From positions 1-42,501 of the forward strand of contig CAJVYM010000008.1 of assembly GCA_913009415.1 (NCBI GenBank): 42,501 bases of DNA, read 5' to 3'. Made by a program: the position numbers and the translations under genes. Of the stretch, positions 10,192 to 20,641 are shown in pieces. Under the pieces are notes generated by a model. It was not told where the DNA came from. It saw nothing but the letters and a program-made list of their open reading frames with translations, and ran no database searches. The first letter of the stretch is position 1. The number at the start of each line of letters is the position of its first letter. This stretch comes from an uncultured bacterium (lineage in GTDB: Bacteria > Bipolaricaulota > Bipolaricaulia > UBA7950 > UBA9294).

Positions 10192-10213
10192 ATTATACAA
10201 GAATATGTTCTTG
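10192..10213 (-). promoter_or_regulatory. putative aconitase promoter -10 box with adjacent palindromic operator
   Basis: Minus strand CAAGAACATATTCTTG (perfect palindrome, 10198-10213) directly abuts TATAAT (10192-10197). Confidence 0.55.
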
Positions 10214-10795
10214 TTTTATGAGGCAGGATACCGGGGCAAGGGATAGTTGTCAAGGGATTGGGTGCCTTTGCGTTGCGATTTTGAGAATAGCTCGTTACTA
10301 GAACTGCGAGTAGACGGTAGTCTCTGTACAAAGAGAAAGAGAAATAGGCGTGAACCTGCCGCAAGGCTCTTATAGAGATACAAGGCTATTTTACTATAAG
10401 GTAAGAGGAGTGGTAATGAGCGATCTGTGATGTGGCAGAATTCTCTGGATTGATTCTGTAAGCTGATATCTGAAAGCTGATATTATCTTAGCGGGATTGA
10501 ACGGGTGTTAATGAGCGAGCGAGAACAACATGGAACGCGGAGCTCGGAACGCGGAACGCGGGAGAAGCGAGCAAGAGAAAGCTATTCTAGCATTTGCTGT
10601 TAAGAGCTCGTTATCCGCTCTAAACAGCAAGGAGCGATTATGCTCTACTCGATCAAGTATGAAGTTACGCTCTTAGTGCCTTTTGTGCTATTCATAGCGA
10701 ATTTTCTCTGACGCCCGCTCCGTTCAAACTGGGAGTAGAGGATACCACCCCGTCCAAACGATAAAGAACTGGTTCGGGGTTACCCAACTGAACAG

Positions 10796-12145
10796 TTAGA
10801 TCCCGCTTAGCACGGCGCCTTCCTGCTCGGTTTCGGTGATACCCGCCTCCGTTGCGTTTACGATCGCGTTGAATTCGTTTATCGCGTAGGTCCACGGGGG
10901 CACTTTGCCATCGGAGGTCGGCCCAAAGAGCGTGTTTGTATCGCACATGATCCATGCGCCGATCTGCTGAAGCATTCGGTTGCGGACGCAGTACGCAATG
11001 AACCGTTTCCACCGTTTAGCAAATTCCTTTGGGTCCAGAATATGCATGTCCACGTAGTAACCACGATCTGTAAGCAGCAGCATCTCCCGCAAGATCTCCT
11101 GCTTCAACGCAACGGTGTGAATCAGGTCCCCATCTTCGGCTAACCTCCGCATTCCAACCGCGGCAAGCTGGGAGAAAGTGATCATCCCCAAGCGCTCGAC
11201 AGATGTGATCACGCCCTGCTCCAGACGTGATCGTGACCAGTTTTTCACGTTACATTGTTCCTTACCAATTGTCATAAACGTGCGCTGTCTTCCAGTTGTC
11301 ATAAAATCGTAGGTGATATTAACAGGTAGAATGATCGCGTTGCGCGCCATCTTGACTAGCCGGACTAAACCAGCCTTCGCCTCGTCGAACCTCCCATCCG
11401 TCTCCAGTCCACCCTCCGGAGCGATGTACAGGGGATCGCCGTCGTTTAGCACCGCGGCAAAGCGACCCAGGTCTTCGATCGTCTCCTGCATGTGTTGCCT
11501 GCGCAATTTGTGCCTGATCGTCGGCGTGAACACGGAGAAGTCCCATTCTCGATCGAGCGCCTCATGGTTACGAAAGCGCAGGATGCGTGATATTGGAGTG
11601 TCCGCCGTGGCCCCGGGTATGATTTCCTCGATCGGTCGTGAGAAGACCTCCCCGATAGGCATATCGCCGATTATTTCCAGTGCTGTGCGCAGGTGCGCCT
11701 TCAGTTTACGAGAGTGCAGATACCCAATTGGATAGGCGCGGATCGCCTTGAGGATCGCGCTTAAATTGGCCGGATAAACCAAGCGGCGCAGCCATTGCGG
11801 CCCGTGAAGGATATAATCGGAGATGTAACCAGGGAGAAACATGCGTTCCGCAGCGACAAATGCGATCCGCCTCGCCGCTTTGCCACCGGCTTTGTACATT
11901 GTTGGGCCGAGGAGGATAATGTCAAAATCGGTCTTATGGTTAACCACAATAAGCGTCCCCTTAGAATTGGTGAAATTACCTAGCTCGGTTACCGTAAGAT
12001 CGAACAGGATGTGCTGAGCAATGGGAAACGTCGAAACTAAGAATCTGCGTATCATCCGTCCCCACCACGGCGGATGGGGAGCAGTTACAAGCTTTGTGCC
12101 AAGCGCCATCCCGACCAGGAGAAACGTCAACAATTCATGGCTCAT
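10796..12145 (-). CDS. PlsC-like glycerol-3-phosphate/lysophospholipid acyltransferase family protein
   Basis: 449 aa; VVNHKTDFDIILLGPTMY (HX4D-type) and YIAPEGGLETDGRFDEAKAGLVRLVKMA (PEGG motif). Confidence 0.75.
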   Translation of the reverse strand: MSHELLTFLLVGMALGTKLVTAPHPPWWGRMIRRFLVSTFPIAQHILFDLTVTELGNFTNSKGTLIVVNHKTDFDIILLGPTMYKAGGKAARRIAFVAAERMFLPGYISDYILHGPQWLRRLVYPANLSAILKAIRAYPIGYLHSRKLKAHLRTALEIIGDMPIGEVFSRPIEEIIPGATADTPISRILRFRNHEALDREWDFSVFTPTIRHKLRRQHMQETIEDLGRFAAVLNDGDPLYIAPEGGLETDGRFDEAKAGLVRLVKMARNAIILPVNITYDFMTTGRQRTFMTIGKEQCNVKNWSRSRLEQGVITSVERLGMITFSQLAAVGMRRLAEDGDLIHTVALKQEILREMLLLTDRGYYVDMHILDPKEFAKRWKRFIAYCVRNRMLQQIGAWIMCDTNTLFGPTSDGKVPPWTYAINEFNAIVNATEAGITETEQEGAVLSGI

Positions 12146-12224
12146 CGGTGTTTGTCCTTCCTATAGTTTGTGTCGATCGTCCTCACTCCTCTAAAATACA
12201 CAAATCGCTAGCAAAAGGAAAGGC

Positions 12225-13307
12225 ATGGAAGATAATACTACAAAGAAAGTGTTGTTCGGAACTAGCTCGTGGGGGTTGGGACACGCCACTCGAGATCTGA
12301 ATCTGATCCGCGGTCTCCTCTCACGCGGGTGCAACGTTACTGTTGTCTCTACTGGAGGTGCGCTTCGCGTTCTCAAGGGAGAGCTTGGCGACTCCTGCCG
12401 CTACCTCGACTGGCCGGATATCCCCAGCTCAGTGGCGAGATCAAGCTTCCTGTTCTACATGAAGACGACAGCCAACGTTTCACGGATCATGTGGACCTGG
12501 CACCGCGAGAAGCGCCGCGTTGCAGAGCTATTGCAACGGGAAAGGTTCGATCTCATTGTCACCGATCACCGCAACGGCCTTGTCCGTAGCGACGTTCGCT
12601 CGTGCTTCATCACCCACAGCCCCCGCTATATCGCCCCGTGGCGCGATCCGTTCATGGAGGGAATAATGGAATGGTTCTTGGCACGCTGGTTTGCCCCGGT
12701 GTACAGGATCCTCATTCCCGACGATGAAGAGGGCGGAATGAGCGGAGACATGAGCCATAAGATCAGGTTCACTCCAAGGGAAAAGCTCACCTATCTTGGT
12801 ATACTATCAAGCGTGCACCAACGCGACCTGCCTCAGGACATCGACTATTTTATCACTATCTCTGGCCCGGAACCACAACGCACCATGTTTGCCGATAAGG
12901 TGTTGTCGCAGGTAGAGGAGCTTACGGGGAAGGTCGTTATCGCTCTTGGAACACCAGGCGGAACGGCGCCAAAGCTGGGAAACGGAATCGAGGTTTATCC
13001 TTACCTCAACCGAGATAAACAGGAGGAGATGCTCAATCGCGCTAAGCTCGTCGTCTGCCGCTCGGGGTATACAACGCTGATGGAGCTAGCCGAAATCGGG
13101 AGAAAGGCACTCCTGATCCCCACTCCTGGCCAGTCAGAGCAGGAGTACCTGGCAAAGACACTGTGGGAACGTGGGGCATTCTACAGTGTGAAGCAGAACA
13201 AACTCAATTTGCCGCGCGATACGAAGATCGCCAACACGTATTTGGGGTACACCCCGCAGCACTTGACGGCGGAGTCTGTGGAGCGGTTTCTCTCAACTGT
13301 GCTCTGA
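12225..13307 (+). CDS. MurG-like (GT28-type) glycosyltransferase
   Basis: 360 aa; FGTSSWGLGHATRDLNLIRGLLSRG, C-terminal KLVVCRSGYTTLMELAEIGRKALLIPTPGQSEQEYLAKTL. Confidence 0.8.
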   Translation: MEDNTTKKVLFGTSSWGLGHATRDLNLIRGLLSRGCNVTVVSTGGALRVLKGELGDSCRYLDWPDIPSSVARSSFLFYMKTTANVSRIMWTWHREKRRVAELLQRERFDLIVTDHRNGLVRSDVRSCFITHSPRYIAPWRDPFMEGIMEWFLARWFAPVYRILIPDDEEGGMSGDMSHKIRFTPREKLTYLGILSSVHQRDLPQDIDYFITISGPEPQRTMFADKVLSQVEELTGKVVIALGTPGGTAPKLGNGIEVYPYLNRDKQEEMLNRAKLVVCRSGYTTLMELAEIGRKALLIPTPGQSEQEYLAKTLWERGAFYSVKQNKLNLPRDTKIANTYLGYTPQHLTAESVERFLSTVL

Positions 13308-13423
13308 CATCGGGAAAGCGGGATCACGCTTGATGACTGCGAGCACCATCACGAACATTGATCTTCGCCCGCCCGCCAGGTTAGACAGGGAATATCGACA
13401 TCGGCTCTTCTTGCTGCGACTTC

Positions 13424-14610
13424 TCACTTGCCACAATGCTCGTATGCGCCAAGATCAGGGGCCGATCCGCATAGGCGCAGGTTTCCGCCCAGGTCCAACG
13501 CGGGAAGTTCGATCGGAATGGGCATACTACCAAGGTCGATGCCCGGCGAGCCAGCAAAGAGGTGAAAGTCCCGGCCTCAGGATTGACGAACAGGGGACGT
13601 GCTGAGATGATATCCTCGGCCTCATAAATCGGCGTCCCACCCGAATCGTCAACGAACACGTCGCCAAGGTCACAGCGGTGGACGTACACTTCGGCCACGC
13701 CGGGCTTATACTCGCCGACATAAAGGTCCTGCCCACTCGCCCCGCCAATCGCCGTGTTTCCCCAGACGATTGAGTTGTAGAGGTCAAGCGAGATCTGGAC
13801 GCCATTCCCTCTGTATCCGTAGATGTGAATTCCCCCACCCGGAGAATTACCCTTGCCCTTCAGATTCGACAAGTTCCCAGTTATCGTGGTATTGACGATG
13901 GTCGCGTGCACGATGTTGTTCTCTCCCACTTCCGAGGCCGCAAGATTAATCCCTCCGTCGGTCCAGTTGGCCTGGTTCCCGTTCCCGTAGATGAGGGAAT
14001 TTACGATTAGAATATCAATGGAACTGTTGCCCTTCCAGGCATACGCATCGATTCCTCCACCTCGCCGTTGAGCCTTGTTGTAACGCAGGATGGAGTCCCA
14101 AATCTTGACGCTGAGATGAGCATTCTCAAACGTATCAAGCTCGATGCCGCCGCCCATGTCAGAGGCCACGTTGTTTTGCACAATAACGTGTCTCAGGGTG
14201 AGTTTCAGGGATGCATTGGCAAACGCCACACGGATACCGCCGCCCTGACCGTTGGACACATTTCCGTTCTGCATAGTCAATCCTGAAACGACTACACTCC
14301 CTTTTGTCTGCGAGGCCCAGAGAGTAAGTACGCTGTTCGTATCGGCTCCGTCGAGGATCACGTCTTCCGGATTCGTTCCCTTGGCCCCTTGAAGAGTGAG
14401 AGACTGGGTGTCCTCAGGTGCGAAAGTGAAGTTGCCACTGTAGGTTCCAACTTCGAGAGTAACAACGTCATCCTCTCCATTTATGGCTGCCTGTTTCAGT
14501 GCAGCATGGAGCTCGAAAGCGGTGGAAATCTGAAAGTTGGCCCCAAACACCGCGCTTGCTGAAATCACCGTAAGCATCGATGCCAGTATCACACAAACAA
14601 CGCTCCGCAT
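13424..14610 (-). CDS. secreted right-handed parallel beta-helix / choice-of-anchor-Q-like protein, frameshifted near the C-terminus
   Basis: Signal peptide MRSVVCVILASMLTVISASAVFGA; repeated LxxxxIxxNxA beta-helix strands. In the annotated frame the end is lost (13381 stop). A one-base shift at about 13570-13572 gives FVNPEAGDFHLFAGSPGIDLGSMPIPIELPALDLGGNLRLCGSAPDLGAYEHCGK*. Confidence 0.8.
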
Positions 14611-14788
14611 TCATCTACCTCCTCTTTAACGAGCATCCATTCCAACCTTAGGTCAAATTTCGGGCAACCCTTCTCGTCCTAATGATCATGGAGGCTGCCT
14701 TTATCCCGCGTCTCCTGCCGCCGTTTTTTCATCATACCAGACAAGGGCCACGCGGGAAAAGCATTGACGGAAGGGCGCTCTCTAACGT

Positions 14789-15187
14789 ATGCTAAGCACG
14801 GGTGATGCACAGATGGCAAGACCAGTGAGTAAAGGGCAAGTGGACCGGTTCACATGGGCAATGCTGCTCCTCATCTTTGGCGTATTCCTCCTGATCAATC
14901 GCGAGGCGATCAACTGGATCGGTTTCCTGATCGCTGCTGGTTTCCTTGTTGGGGCAGCCTTATTCAAGCAATCACGCGGCCTGGGAACGGACGTACTCGG
15001 ACTAATCTTCGGCATTGTGCTTGCCGCGCTGGGCGTAGGAAAGCACTACGCGGTCGATATCCCATGGATCGCGATCGCTGCGATCGCTGTTGCCATTATG
15101 CTCCTGTTCGAGGTGTTCAGGAAGGGCAAGACGAAGAAGGGTGAAGATTCCGTGATCACTGTGAGCCCTCCAAATAAAGAAGAGTGA
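14789..15187 (+). CDS. hypothetical membrane protein
   Basis: 132 aa (or from ATG 14813), three to four hydrophobic segments followed by a basic/charged tail. Confidence 0.6.
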   Translation: MLSTGDAQMARPVSKGQVDRFTWAMLLLIFGVFLLINREAINWIGFLIAAGFLVGAALFKQSRGLGTDVLGLIFGIVLAALGVGKHYAVDIPWIAIAAIAVAIMLLFEVFRKGKTKKGEDSVITVSPPNKEE

Positions 15188-15411
15188 CGATTTCGCAGCA
15201 TCGTCGGACAGTGTCTGCCAAACGACAACACCACCTGCTGTGCATGCCACACTACCCGACTCGCCAGGTAGATCATCCCCGTTCTGGCTTGTAGTATATC
15301 GCGCAAGTTGGTGTGCTGCGTAAGGGAGAATACCATCACTCGTGCTCACTGATAGCTCCAAAGCAGGGAAAAACAAGAAATGGAGGATATTCGAGCGATT
15401 ACAAAGACTTA

Positions 15412-15483
15412 AGCCGGCGAGAGGAGTTGAACCCCCGACCCACGGTTTACGAAACCGTTGCTCTACCACTGAGCTACGCCGGC
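15412..15483 (-). tRNA. tRNA-Thr (anticodon CGT)
   Basis: Minus strand GCCGGCGTAGCTCAGTGGTAGAGCAACGGTTTCGTAAACCGTGGGTCGGGGGTTCAACTCCTCTCGCCGGCT folds as a cloverleaf; anticodon loop TTCGTAA. Confidence 0.95.
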
Positions 15484-15535
15484 ATTATAATGCGGATTAT
15501 AGCCGTGCGTTTACAGAGCATCAACCGGAGGGAGA

Positions 15536-17137
15536 ATGGATGGACTGGGAATCGCCGCCGCAATCGGCGAGATGAATGATGTCGTGCAGGGTAGTGTTGT
15601 TCGCTCTGTCTATCAGCCGTCGCCGACGCGGTTCGTGTGGCAGTTGTTCTCCCGCGGCACGGTGCGGCTGTTCATCGCCCCGGCGGAGGCGGCGATCCAC
15701 CTAACAAAGCACGACTTCGCCTACCCGAAACAACCGAGCCCGTTCACGATGCTCCTGCGTAAGCACCTGCGCGGCGGAAGGATCGTCGAGATTTCGCAAG
15801 AGGGATGGGAACGGGTGGTACGGATCACTGTGGAGAAGAGATCACTCGAAGGGTTGCGTCGCGTGCAGGTGATCGTTGAACTCGTCGGCGTGCGCGGAAA
15901 CTTGATCCTCGTTGAGGGCGACAATGTGATCGCCTCGCTCCGCCCCAACCCGCGCGCGATTCCGGGAAAGGCATATGTCTCCCTTCCCCGCCAGGAGAAG
16001 ATGAATCCACGCGAGATCACTCTGAAGTTCATTGAACAGATCCTGGAAAACGATGATCCCCCCCCCGCGCTGATGCGGGCAATCGATGGGATCGGCAAAG
16101 AGACGTCTCGGATCATCTACGAGCGCGCGCAGAGCGACGAGTTTTTATCGCTAGCAGCGGGAGTGAAAAGAGAGCTAGAGATAGTACTCGACTGCGTGGC
16201 CAATCCGGTCGGGGTTTACGATGAAGAGACGCGTTTGGCGGCGTTCTTCCCGATCGATAGGGCAGAGGTGTGCGCATCCTACGCCGACGCGCTCGATCGC
16301 CGACTGGAAGAGCGCGAGGAGGCGGGCGAGGTCGACGATGGGACACGCGATATCCGCGCCACGGTCGGGCGGGGGATCGCAAAGCGGGAGAAGACGATCG
16401 CCAGGTTGCAGAAGTGGCTGGAGAAGGCGAAGTCCGCTGAGCTACTCCAGCACCGCGCTGATCTTCTCATGATTTATCAGCATGAGCTGCCGCGGAAGCT
16501 GCACGAGGTCACGCTCAAGGATCCTGCGACGAACGACGACGTGACCATCCCTCTCGACCCGCGCCGCAGCGGCCTTGAGAACGCACAAGTGCTCTACGAG
16601 CGAGCAAAGAGGCTCCGCCGCGGGCGCCCACTCGTGGAGCGGAAGCTGAAGCGCTTGCAGGGTGAGGGGCAAGCGCTGCAAGAGGGATTAAGCAAGGTGG
16701 AGAACGGCGAGGGGATGCCGGACCGTGCAGCGGCATTGCTTTCATCACTTCCCACAAAGCGCAAGGTGCCTGCGCCGACCGCTTCTCGTATCTACACGGT
16801 AGATGGGTACATAGTTCAAGTTGGGAAGAACGCGCGACAGAACGATGCTATCCTGCGTGCAGCGAGGCCCGATGACCTGTGGCTACATGCACGCGGTGTT
16901 CCGGGATCGCACGTAGTCATCCGGCGGCACGGTCTGAGTGATATTCCACGTGATGTGATAATCGCGGCGGCTCGGCTCGCTGCTCGTCACTCCAAGGCGA
17001 GAAGCGAACAGCGTGTCGAGGTGAGCGTTACCAAAGCTAAGCACGTGCGTAAGCCGAAAGGAGCCCCTCCTGGTTTGGTAATCCTGGCGCAGGAGGATAC
17101 ACTTATCGTCGATCCATCTCTTACGGAGGGAAGATGA
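15536..17137 (+). CDS. rqcH: NFACT-family protein, Rqc2 homolog RqcH
   Basis: 533 aa; NFACT-N (VRSVYQPSPTRFVWQLF...), NFACT-R (VGKNARQNDAILRAARPDDLWLHARGVPGSHVVIR). Confidence 0.9.
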   Translation: MDGLGIAAAIGEMNDVVQGSVVRSVYQPSPTRFVWQLFSRGTVRLFIAPAEAAIHLTKHDFAYPKQPSPFTMLLRKHLRGGRIVEISQEGWERVVRITVEKRSLEGLRRVQVIVELVGVRGNLILVEGDNVIASLRPNPRAIPGKAYVSLPRQEKMNPREITLKFIEQILENDDPPPALMRAIDGIGKETSRIIYERAQSDEFLSLAAGVKRELEIVLDCVANPVGVYDEETRLAAFFPIDRAEVCASYADALDRRLEEREEAGEVDDGTRDIRATVGRGIAKREKTIARLQKWLEKAKSAELLQHRADLLMIYQHELPRKLHEVTLKDPATNDDVTIPLDPRRSGLENAQVLYERAKRLRRGRPLVERKLKRLQGEGQALQEGLSKVENGEGMPDRAAALLSSLPTKRKVPAPTASRIYTVDGYIVQVGKNARQNDAILRAARPDDLWLHARGVPGSHVVIRRHGLSDIPRDVIIAAARLAARHSKARSEQRVEVSVTKAKHVRKPKGAPPGLVILAQEDTLIVDPSLTEGR

Positions 17138-17826
17138 ACGTTACACAGATTCTAGATATCATACTATCGCTCATCGCTATCTTTACGGCGATTGTGCTGC
17201 ACGAGGTGGCGCACGGGTATGTCGCCTATCGCCTCGGTGATCCAACAGCGAAGGCGCACGGTCGGCTGACGCTTAATCCGTTGGCGCACGTCGATCTCAT
17301 CGGGACGATTCTTGTCCCCATCTTCCTTGTAATCGTCCATTCACCGTTTCTGATCGGCTGGGCAAAACCGGTGCCGATCAACCCGGGGTACTTTCGCAAT
17401 CCATTCAAAGGGATGCTCTATGTAGCGCTGGCTGGGCCGGGGATGAATGTGATCCTGGCGCTTGTCACGGTCATTGTGGGGAGAGTCGCTCTTCTGGGTG
17501 TTTCCCCCACTTACATCGCATATGGCACAGGGTTCGGGGCGAACCTCTTGCATGCAATCTTCTTCTTGCTGGGAATGTTTGTTGTGTACAACGTGATTCT
17601 AGCGGTGTTCAACATGATCCCCATCCCCCCGCTCGATGGATCACGCATTCTAACTTACTTCCTTCCCCCTGAGGGACGCAGGATAATGCTCGCCATGGAG
17701 CGGTATGGGTTTATCATCTTGATCGCGATCATCTACCTGGGCGGGTTGCGATTTCTGTTTGGAGCGATTGGCGGAATCTGGAACAGCCTCCTTGGAAGTC
17801 ACTGGCTTCTGGCTCTGATGCGGTAG
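17134..17826 (+). CDS. site-2 protease family (M50) membrane metalloprotease
   Basis: 230 aa; HEVAHGYVAYRLGD (HExxH), NMIPIPPLDGSRIL (NxxPxxPLDG). Confidence 0.9.
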   Translation: MNVTQILDIILSLIAIFTAIVLHEVAHGYVAYRLGDPTAKAHGRLTLNPLAHVDLIGTILVPIFLVIVHSPFLIGWAKPVPINPGYFRNPFKGMLYVALAGPGMNVILALVTVIVGRVALLGVSPTYIAYGTGFGANLLHAIFFLLGMFVVYNVILAVFNMIPIPPLDGSRILTYFLPPEGRRIMLAMERYGFIILIAIIYLGGLRFLFGAIGGIWNSLLGSHWLLALMR

Positions 17827-17930
17827 CTCACAAGGAATACCGCTGCGCCAGGTTGCTCAACCGAGTTGTTCAAGCAGGCTTCTATTCGTATAATCACGCC
17901 ACTACTAAGGAAACCATGGAGTGAATTCTC

Positions 17931-19178
17931 GTGAACAACACACAATATGAGATCAAGGAACGTTCCGCAACTGATGTGACCGTGCAGGTAACGCTGGACG
18001 CGGAGACGGTTAAGAATGCAATCGACGCGGTATACAGGCGCTACAGCAAAGAGACACAGATCCCCGGTTTCCGCAAGGGACGCGTGCCGCGGGCCTACCT
18101 TAACTCGCGCTTCGGAGTTAAGCTGTTCACGGAAGAGGCGGAGAAGGACATGGAGGAGGAGCACCTGCAGAAGGCGCTTGCCGATCTTGACCTACACCCG
18201 GTAACCACTCCTGAGGTTAAGGATGTGTCATTCGATTCGGATGGTCCGTTCGCGTTCACTGCATCATTCTCCGTCCTCCCCGATGTTGAACTCCCCGAGT
18301 ACCGAGGGATAGAGCTTAAGGTGAAACCGCTCGAAGGCGTCACCGAAGAAGAGATGAACGGAACGCTCGAAGAGATACAGCGGCGCTTCGCCACCCTCGC
18401 CCCCAAGGAATCGGACACGATCGAAGATGGAGACATCGCGCACGTCAAGGAAGGGGAAAAGGAATGGGACATGCGTGTCGATTCCGAGAACCAAGTGACG
18501 GGGAAGATGATCGGCCACAAGAAAGGCGAGACCGCCGATCTGGAGATCGCACGCGATGAAGGAGACCCGCTGCATGTGACGCTAGAGGTGGTGGAGATAA
18601 ACCAGGTCGTCCTCCCCGAGATCAATGATGACTTGGCCAAGGACGCAAGCTTCGACTCGCTCGACGCTTTGAAAGCGGATATCGACGAGAAGATTGCTGC
18701 GTCGAAGAGTGAACATCGCATTGAGCGGATCAAGGGCGACCTCCTCGATCACATCGTCTCCCAGCTCGATCTGCCACTGCCAGAAAAGATGGTGGAGGAG
18801 ATGGCGGCGGAGGATCTTGAGCACTTCAAGAAGAACCTCGAACACCCGGAAGCGCCGATGCCCTTCGAGGAGTACTTAAGTGAGCGGGAGAAGAGCGAGG
18901 ATGAGCTACTGGCCGAGTTCCGCGAGGGCGTGACGCAGCGTCTGCAGCGAGAGCTCGTTATGGCAAAGCTCATCGAGGCTGAGAGCATCTCGATCTCCGA
19001 TGAGGAGCTTGAGAAGATCGCCACCGAGGAAGCGCAGGAAAACGGCGAGGACCCGATCCGGTTCATCGCACGCCTAAAGGCGAACGAACAGTGGGACGCG
19101 TATCACACCGAGAAGACAAACGCGCGTATCTTCGATCTTCTCTACGAGAACGCCAAACTGATCGAGGAGAGCGAATGA
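17931..19178 (+). CDS. tig: trigger factor
   Basis: 415 aa; [19 protein letters not shown] and overall trigger-factor architecture, adjacent to clpP. Confidence 0.93.
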   Translation: MNNTQYEIKERSATDVTVQVTLDAETVKNAIDAVYRRYSKETQIPGFRKGRVPRAYLNSRFGVKLFTEEAEKDMEEEHLQKALADLDLHPVTTPEVKDVSFDSDGPFAFTASFSVLPDVELPEYRGIELKVKPLEGVTEEEMNGTLEEIQRRFATLAPKESDTIEDGDIAHVKEGEKEWDMRVDSENQVTGKMIGHKKGETADLEIARDEGDPLHVTLEVVEINQVVLPEINDDLAKDASFDSLDALKADIDEKIAASKSEHRIERIKGDLLDHIVSQLDLPLPEKMVEEMAAEDLEHFKKNLEHPEAPMPFEEYLSEREKSEDELLAEFREGVTQRLQRELVMAKLIEAESISISDEELEKIATEEAQENGEDPIRFIARLKANEQWDAYHTEKTNARIFDLLYENAKLIEESE

Positions 19179-19762
19179 GCCCGCAGATTCCATACGTAAT
19201 CGATAGCCGTGGGCAGGCGGAGCGGACGTACGACATCTACTCGCGTCTGTTGGAGGATCGCATCGTCTTCCTGCGTGATCCGATCGACGACGAGGTGGCC
19301 AACGTAGTCATCGCGCAGATCCTCTTCCTCGCGGCCAAGGACCCGAGCAAGGACATTAAACTGTACATCAACTCCCCCGGTGGATCGATCACCGCCGGGT
19401 TCGCCATCTACGACACGATCCAGTACGTGCGCTGTGACGTGAGCACAATCTGCATCGGTCAGGCGGCGAGCATGGCCGCGGTTCTCCTTGCTTCCGGGAC
19501 GAAGGGGAAACGGCAGGCACTCCCCAACGCGCGCATCCTCATTCATCAGGTATTCGGTGGATCGCAGGGTGTTGCGGTCGACGTCAAGATCCAGACCGAG
19601 GAACTCCTGAGGATGCGCGATCAGATCAACCTCATCCTCTCCAGGCACACGGGAAAGACGCCAAAACGCATCACCAAAGACACCGATCGCGACTACTTCA
19701 TGTCCGCAAGTGAGGCAGTGGAATACGGGCTGATCGATCGAATCATTGCCCCCAGCAAGTAG
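19175..19762 (+). CDS. clpP: ATP-dependent Clp protease proteolytic subunit
   Basis: ATG at 19175 overlaps the tig stop (ATGA). [45 protein letters not shown]. The ORF-track start at 19091 lies inside tig. Confidence 0.95.
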   Translation: MSPQIPYVIDSRGQAERTYDIYSRLLEDRIVFLRDPIDDEVANVVIAQILFLAAKDPSKDIKLYINSPGGSITAGFAIYDTIQYVRCDVSTICIGQAASMAAVLLASGTKGKRQALPNARILIHQVFGGSQGVAVDVKIQTEELLRMRDQINLILSRHTGKTPKRITKDTDRDYFMSASEAVEYGLIDRIIAPSK

Positions 19763-19768
19763 ATTCGC

Positions 19769-20247
19769 GTGAACAGCATTCGTAACTCCGCCAAGGCAAT
19801 TATCATCGAAGATAATCGGATTATCCTGACGCGCAACCAAAACGAGTTGGGAGTCTTCTTCCTTCTTCCCGGTGGCGGGCAGCGCCACGGTGAGTCGCTC
19901 AGAGAAGCACTGGTGCGTGAATGCATGGAGGAGATTGGCGTGCGCGTGTCAGCAGGCGATCTGCTGCTCGTGCGCGACTACATCTCCGACCATCACGCAT
20001 TTGCCGCCGAAGATGCTCGCATCTACGATGGCGGTCTTCACCAGGTTGAGTTCATGTTCCGCTGCCAGATAGCTGAGGGGGATGTCCACGTTGGAAAGAC
20101 GCCGGACGACTGGCAAACCGGCGTGGAGTGGGTGCCAGTGAGCGACTGGATGCCGTGTCCCTTTACCCGGCGGCGATCGTGGAGTCGCTGCAACGCATAG
20201 CGCGCGGCGAGAGTCCGGAAGCCTGCTACCTTGGCGACGTCAACTGA
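19769..20247 (+). pseudogene. NUDIX hydrolase, interrupted by an apparent 1-bp deletion
   Basis: Nudix box GGGQRHGESLREALVRECMEEIGV. After VPVSD (about 20145) the conserved end continues in another frame: (L)DAVSLYPAAIVESLQRIARGESPEACYLGDVN*. Confidence 0.8.
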
Positions 20248-20641
20248 GAATTGAGCCGTTGATCGATTGGTAGATTGAGTGACTTAGCTCTCAATCATTC
20301 CAAGATCCAAGAACAGCACTCTTACGCAAAGATTGGTTCTTTCAAGAACGTCGCAGACAAGCTGCGACGCTACGAAATACGCTTGCAGTGTTTTGGTGTA
20401 GCGTTGGGCCCTGTGCCCGACGTTGCCTCCTTGCAGCAATGACGGGTGACGAGAAAAGCAACGCCATTCTCGCGCAGAGCCGCAGGGAACGCCAATGGAA
20501 CGTCAAGATACGGGAAACGATAAGAGGCGCATCTTTCCGCGGTCTCAGGGTCTTGAGCGAGCATGCCGAGTGGGCGAGAGAGAACACGTTGCCATTTGGA
20601 TTCTCCACTACGCACTGCGCCTGCACTGTTCTGCGAAAGGG

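Noticed and set aside
19142-19888. 248-aa minus-strand ORF across clpP/NUDIX
   Set aside because: Antisense to clpP, whose catalytic motifs are intact.
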